A stretch of 64,000 nucleotides of DNA from NCBI RefSeq assembly GCF_004362715.1, contig NZ_SNYC01000006.1, positions 62,001 to 126,000 of the forward strand, written 5' to 3'. Position numbers and translations under genes: made by a program. Positions 60,901 through 64,000 of the stretch are shown here, piece by piece (the first letter of the stretch is position 1; each line of letters opens with the position of its first letter). This DNA is from Pedobacter metabolipauper (lineage in GTDB: Bacteria > Bacteroidota > Bacteroidia > Sphingobacteriales > Sphingobacteriaceae). Under the pieces are notes generated by a model that was given only the letters and a program-made list of their open reading frames with translations, searched no databases and was not told the DNA's origin.

Positions 60901-62355
60901 TTTATTGATATAATATGTGTTGTTCGTAGCAACCAGTTTAACCTCATTTCTTTTTGCCAATGAGATGAGTGACGCATTTACAATATTTTCATCGTCCTGA
61001 TTGTGACGCATCAGCTCGATGTAAAAATCGTCTCCAAATTCCGATTTCCACCACAACAATGCATCTTCAGCCTGCCGCTCACCCATATTAAGGAGTTTGC
61101 TGGAAATTTCACCGTAAAGGTTTCCGGATAAAATAATAATATCCTCTTTATACTGCGCGATCACATTCCGGTCTATTCTTGGCACATAATAAAATCCTTT
61201 GGTATATGCAATGGATGACATTTTTGCCAGGTTATGGTAACCGTTCTTGTTTTTAGCCAGTAAAACAACCTGATACCCATTATCCTTCCGCTTTTTATCT
61301 TCATGGTCATCGCAAACAAAAAACTCACAGCCAACAATGGGTTTCATAATGACCTCTGTTGCTTCAGCACCGCTTTCAATAGCCGCAGCATTTTTAGCTT
61401 CAGCTCCTTTGTTGTAGTTTAATACCTGGCTTACAAAATGAAAGGCACCCATCATATTGGCATGATCTGTCATGGCTACAGCAGGCATTTTATAAGAAGC
61501 CGCAGCTTTGATTAAATCAGGAATATTAATGGTAGATTGTAATACGGAAAACTGGGTATGGTTGTGTAAATGTACAAAAGTAGCTTCCTTAAGTTCCTCC
61601 TTATTGCCATCGATAACCTGTTTGGAAAGCTTACTATCCGTTCTTTGAAGCCGTTTACGGATGTCATCAGATGCTGCTTTAAGATTAACATGTCTTAAGC
61701 CGGCCGTAGGAATTATCCCTGGGTTTCTTTCTTTGTACTGACGGATATAATCCGGATCAGCCTGCAGCTGTTCCGGTTTAAAAGCATCAATCTTTAAAAG
61801 CTGCAGAAAACAACGCGTAGTTGCTTCTACATCGGCCGTAGCATTGTGGGCTTCGGCAAAAGGTTCTCCAAAAAGGTATTGATGAAGCTCTGTCAGGTTT
61901 GGCAGTTTAAACTTACCCCCCCTTCCTCCAGGTAAACGAAGCATTTCTGCAGTAACCTCTGTACAGGTATCTAAAACAGGCATCCTGGAAAGTGAACTGT
62001 CAATACCCATCCGGTGAAGTTCACAACCCATAATGTTTACATCGAAACCCAGATTCTGGCCTACAATGAATTTAGCCTTTGACAATGCACCGTTGAATTT
62101 CTCTAAAACTTCAATCAGTCCGATACCTTGTTCCTCTGCCAGCTCGGTTGATATTCCATGGATCCGTTCTGCATCATACGGAATATTAAACCCTTCTGGT
62201 TTTACCAGGTAATCCTGGTTTTCTATTAGATTTCCGAATTCATCATGGAGCTGCCAGGCAATCTGTATACACCGGGGCCAGTTATCGGTATCCGTAATTG
62301 GCGCATTCCAATTGCGTGGCAAACCCGTAGTTTCAGTATCAAAAATCAAATACAT
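57928..62355 (-). CDS. dnaE: DNA polymerase III alpha subunit fused to an N-terminal proofreading exonuclease
   Basis: 1475 residues. Residues 1-190 form a DnaQ-like DEDDh exonuclease: FDTETTGLP (Asp6, Glu8), VGQNLGFDVNIM (Asp105) and EAHNATADVEATT (His170, Asp175). The PHP domain begins near 260 with VHLHNHTQFS and TDHANM, so its metal motif looks retained. The polymerase palm carries PGRGSAAGSVVAYC and the catalytic PDIDIDFDDEGR; KSHSTCYAWIAYQTAYLKAHYPAEYMAA follows. A helix-hairpin-helix region, OB fold and tail complete it. E. coli DnaE is 1160 residues with a separate DnaQ; PolC instead inserts its exonuclease inside PHP. The fused layout puts replication and proofreading in one chain and is known in this phylum. 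Confidence 0.95.
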   Translation of the reverse strand: MYLIFDTETTGLPRNWNAPITDTDNWPRCIQIAWQLHDEFGNLIENQDYLVKPEGFNIPYDAERIHGISTELAEEQGIGLIEVLEKFNGALSKAKFIVGQNLGFDVNIMGCELHRMGIDSSLSRMPVLDTCTEVTAEMLRLPGGRGGKFKLPNLTELHQYLFGEPFAEAHNATADVEATTRCFLQLLKIDAFKPEQLQADPDYIRQYKERNPGIIPTAGLRHVNLKAASDDIRKRLQRTDSKLSKQVIDGNKEELKEATFVHLHNHTQFSVLQSTINIPDLIKAAASYKMPAVAMTDHANMMGAFHFVSQVLNYNKGAEAKNAAAIESGAEATEVIMKPIVGCEFFVCDDHEDKKRKDNGYQVVLLAKNKNGYHNLAKMSSIAYTKGFYYVPRIDRNVIAQYKEDIIILSGNLYGEISSKLLNMGERQAEDALLWWKSEFGDDFYIELMRHNQDDENIVNASLISLAKRNEVKLVATNNTYYINKKDANAHDILLCVKDGEKQATQIGRGRGYRYGLPNQEYYFKSPDEMKALFADLPEAIINIQSIVDKIEIYKLAREVLLPKFDIPEEFLVAEDEGDGGKRGENKFLRHLTYVGAKKRYGELTNEITERLDFELQTIEKTGYPGYFLIVQDFIREARNLDVSVGPGRGSAAGSVVAYCLWITNIDPIKYDLLFERFLNPDRVSMPDIDIDFDDEGRGRVMDYVIKKYGSNQVAQIITYGTMAAKSSIRDTARVLDLPLFEADKIAKLIPNMKLAKIFNLDEKTLKGALRADEYEKVLELKILADAKNLSAETILQAQILEGSLRNTGIHACGVIITPSDITNFVPVATAKDSDLYVTQFDNSVVESAGLLKMDFLGLKTLTLIKDTVKLVKHGHGIDLDPDAFPIDDVKTYELFQRGETIGIFQYESNGMQKYMKELKPTVFGDLIAMNALYRPGPLEYIPSFVRRKNGEEEIKYDLDACEEYLKETYGITVYQEQVMLLSQKLAGFTKGEADVLRKAMGKKQKDVLDKMKPKFVAQAAEKGHDAATLEKIWKDWEAFASYAFNKSHSTCYAWIAYQTAYLKAHYPAEYMAAVLSNNMSDIKQVAFFMEECRQMGVQVLGPDVNESDIKFSVNPQGEVRFGLSGIKGVGDKAVESIIEDRVLNGMYSDVYDFARRSNTRTVNKKAYESFVYSGAFDGFGHHRAQYFFIGVNDKMNGIEKLIKYANDFQNNESSSQSSLFGGSIADLISEPSLPVAPEWSLIDRLKYEKDAIGIFLSGHPLDNYGLELREFCQHKVRHLSIINKIRTGDTNEEVLGEFEMLKNRELVVGGLVVVAAQRMTKTGKPFGTIVFEDYDDTCELALFGDDFIKFKQFLTDGYFLQIRGRVGERFRKEGDWEFKITSINLLSELRDKLAKCITIQVPIERITDDFMSQINEILENNRANTDQQNCQLLFDVYDREQNVNIKMPSKSLKINPNNIFLEQLQALDVNPKLN

Positions 62356-62400
62356 AGGAAGTTATTAAAATTGATCGTTTCAGAAATCAAAATGATCAAT

Positions 62401-62408
62401 CAAAAATA
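62401..62408 (-). promoter_or_regulatory. Candidate -7 element for dnaE
   Basis: Minus strand TATTTTTG (62408 down to 62401) matches TAnnTTTG and lies 45 nt upstream of the dnaE ATG. It is close to the 3' end of the lipocalin gene (stop at 62440). The -33 element is not clear. Confidence 0.3.
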
Positions 62409-62439
62409 CGGAAATTTGCGGGCTATTTCGGTTTGAATT

Positions 62440-63024
62440 TTAAATTTTAGAAGCTGACAAAGCCATTACTTTCTCTGCGGCAGGAGCCATTATATGTTCC
62501 TGAGAAACCAGTTTAGATGTATCATAACCCTTTTTATGGCACCTATCTATAATTTCTTCCAAAAGTGAATCTGGTAGCCCTGGTTTACGTGACATGATAA
62601 AAAGATATTTATGTTTTGGATGGCCCACTACAACATAAGAATAATCTTCTGCAAGTTCAATTACCCAATAATCTGCTTTAAATGGCCATAAGAATTGGGC
62701 TTTTAATTCGGCGTTATTTGTTCCGCGGACTACAAATAATTTTGAACGGATATACTTTCGGTCTTCATCACCAGCAGCACGATAGGTTGTAAATACAGCA
62801 TAATAACCGTCGGGATGGATTACATAGGTTTCAACAGTTTGCCTCCAGTGCTTATCCATCAGGGTTGGTATAGAATACAATGAATACCATTTCCCTGCAT
62901 AAGACATAATGTCAACTTTACTTACCGGTGTATTATCCATAAACTCCTGTGTTAATCTGCTGTTCAGCAAATGTAAATTCTTTATCATAAAACCACCAAT
63001 CCGGAATAAAGTTTTTAAAAGCAT
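62440..63024 (-). CDS. Lipocalin-family protein (Blc-like)
   Basis: 194 residues. VDIMSYAGKWYSLYSIPTLMDKHWRQTVETYVIHPDGYYAVFTTYR contains the GxW motif of lipocalins, and YWVIELAEDYSYVVVGHPKHKYLFIMSRKPGLPDSLLEEIIDRC matches the C-terminal part of bacterial Blc. Unlike E. coli Blc there is no lipobox; the N-terminus (MLLKTLFRIGGFMIKNLHLLNS) is weakly hydrophobic, so location is uncertain. A start at MIKNLH, 12 residues later, is possible. Likely binds fatty acids or lysophospholipids. Confidence 0.82.
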   Translation of the reverse strand: MLLKTLFRIGGFMIKNLHLLNSRLTQEFMDNTPVSKVDIMSYAGKWYSLYSIPTLMDKHWRQTVETYVIHPDGYYAVFTTYRAAGDEDRKYIRSKLFVVRGTNNAELKAQFLWPFKADYWVIELAEDYSYVVVGHPKHKYLFIMSRKPGLPDSLLEEIIDRCHKKGYDTSKLVSQEHIMAPAAEKVMALSASKI

Positions 63025-63188
63025 TTTAAAAACTAACCTTAATTTATACCTTCGAAAATAAAGATGCTTAAAAATGGAGCTAAACGCAGAAGTAGTTAAT
63101 GGCTTTTTTATTATGTCTGACAGATTATAATTCCTACTTTTAATGAAAACATTTTACAGTAGCTTCATAACCATTTAAAATATAACGA

Positions 63189-64000
63189 ATGAAAATAACG
63201 GTTGTTGGTGCAGGAGCAGTTGGCGCCACCTGCGCAGATAATATTGCCAGAAAAGAACTAGCTGAAGAACTTATTCTATTAGACATTAAAGAAGGTTTTG
63301 CCGAAGGTAAAGCAATTGACATGATGCAAACAGCCACCTTATTGGGCTTCGATACAAAAATAAAAGGTGTTACCAATGACTATAGTCAAACTGCAGGCTC
63401 TGCTGTTGCGGTAATCACTTCTGGGCTGCCACGTAAACCAGGAATGACGCGTGAAGAACTGATCGGTATTAACGCTGGCATTGTTAAGGGAGTTGCTGAG
63501 AACATCTTAAAATACTCTCCGGATGCGATTATTATTGTAATTAGCAATCCAATGGATACCATGACCTATCTTGCTTTAAAATCATTAGGATTACCAAAGA
63601 ACAGGATTATTGGAATGGGTGGCACATTAGACAGCGCCCGCTTTAAATACTATCTGAGCGTTGCATTAAATTGCAATTCTAACGACCTTCAGGGATTTGT
63701 TATTGGCGGACATGGCGATACAACCATGATTCCGCTTACACGCTATGCTACCTATCAAAGCTTACCGGTAACAGAATTACTGGATCAGGAAACCCTGGAC
63801 AAGGTTGCTGCAGATACAATGGTTGGCGGGGCTACCCTAACCGGACTTCTTGGTACTTCCGCATGGTATGCACCAGGAGCTGCCGGAGCTGCCTTAGTAG
63901 AAAGCATTGTTAGGGATGAAAAGAAATTATTTACCTGCTGTGTTTCTCTGGAAGGAGAGTACGGACAATCTGATATTTGTTTGGGTGTACCGGTTATTGT
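63189..64000 (+). CDS. mdh: Malate dehydrogenase (partial, runs off the window)
   Basis: The first 270 codons of an LDH-like malate dehydrogenase. MKITVVGAGAVGATCADNIA is the NAD-binding loop, LLDIKEG has the NAD-specific Asp, GLPRKPGMTREELIGIN carries the substrate-binding Arg pair, and FVIGGHGDTTMIPLTRYA holds the catalytic His. The Arg in PRKPGM (in place of the lactate dehydrogenase Gln) supports malate over lactate. The frame is open at base 64000; about 40 residues are missing. TCA cycle enzyme. Confidence 0.94.
   Translation, partial: MKITVVGAGAVGATCADNIARKELAEELILLDIKEGFAEGKAIDMMQTATLLGFDTKIKGVTNDYSQTAGSAVAVITSGLPRKPGMTREELIGINAGIVKGVAENILKYSPDAIIIVISNPMDTMTYLALKSLGLPKNRIIGMGGTLDSARFKYYLSVALNCNSNDLQGFVIGGHGDTTMIPLTRYATYQSLPVTELLDQETLDKVAADTMVGGATLTGLLGTSAWYAPGAAGAALVESIVRDEKKLFTCCVSLEGEYGQSDICLGVPVI

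Overview
The window looks like a chromosomal segment of a Bacteroidota bacterium, most likely a Pedobacter-like member of the Sphingobacteriaceae. The signs are moderate A+T content, promoters of the type TTTG / about 19 nt / TAnnTTTG, little use of Shine-Dalgarno sequences, type IX secretion (T9SS) components and T9SS sorting domains, GLPGLI and PorP/SprF proteins, an exonuclease-polymerase fused DnaE, and a split transketolase. I see no rRNA, tRNA, CRISPR array, insertion sequence or prophage. Genus-level assignment is inference.

Layout. 0.3-5 kb (+): a K+-dependent membrane pyrophosphatase, an amino acid permease and a MarC-family protein, separated by clear intrinsic terminators. 5-9.6 kb (-): a tight operon comEB - guaA - periplasmic-binding-like lipoprotein - rsmB. 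9.6-14.2 kb: a FucP-type transporter, a LysE-type exporter and a long PurF-like amidotransferase. 14.3-22.9 kb (-): an envelope biogenesis operon, alpha/beta hydrolase - CBS protein - nadK - PorG-like barrel - uppS - bamA - skp - skp, ended by a terminator that touches the start of murI. 23-25.7 kb (-): ubiE - porT - SDR - yqeY. 25.8-31 kb (+): ysxC, a UbiA-type prenyltransferase, an M3 peptidase and a second amino acid permease.

31-41.3 kb (+) is the most distinctive region. It holds a candidate small RNA, a 7TM-DISM receptor with a C-terminal helix-turn-helix, a 1948-residue secreted mosaic protein (MBG domains, cadherin-like domains, ten exact 98-residue repeats, type-B T9SS tail), a PorP/SprF partner and a GLPGLI protein. 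I infer a regulated, T9SS-exported adhesin or surface-filament cassette. The ten repeats include an internal duplication of a four-repeat block.

41.4-51.7 kb: a CPA1 antiporter converging on kup; a tiny T9SS type-A protein with no evident cargo domain; an FAH hydrolase - M23 peptidase - bcp operon; a hybrid histidine kinase; and a second FucP-type transporter. 51.7-56.5 kb (+): split transketolase, an ECF sigma factor with a putative anti-sigma and a Spy/CpxP-like periplasmic protein, then a class III aminotransferase. 56.5-63 kb (-): a DUF58 protein, thioredoxin, DnaQ-DnaE fusion polymerase and a lipocalin. The window ends inside a malate dehydrogenase gene.

Functionally the window is mostly housekeeping and envelope biogenesis. 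T9SS is the recurring theme: machine parts (PorG-like, PorT), a type-B client with its own SprF, and a minimal type-A client. Three minus-strand genes (comEB, murI, DUF58) start within 3-13 nt of the preceding gene's terminator hairpin, and two plus-strand genes have a -7 element 4-5 nt before the ATG. Both suggest very short or absent leaders.
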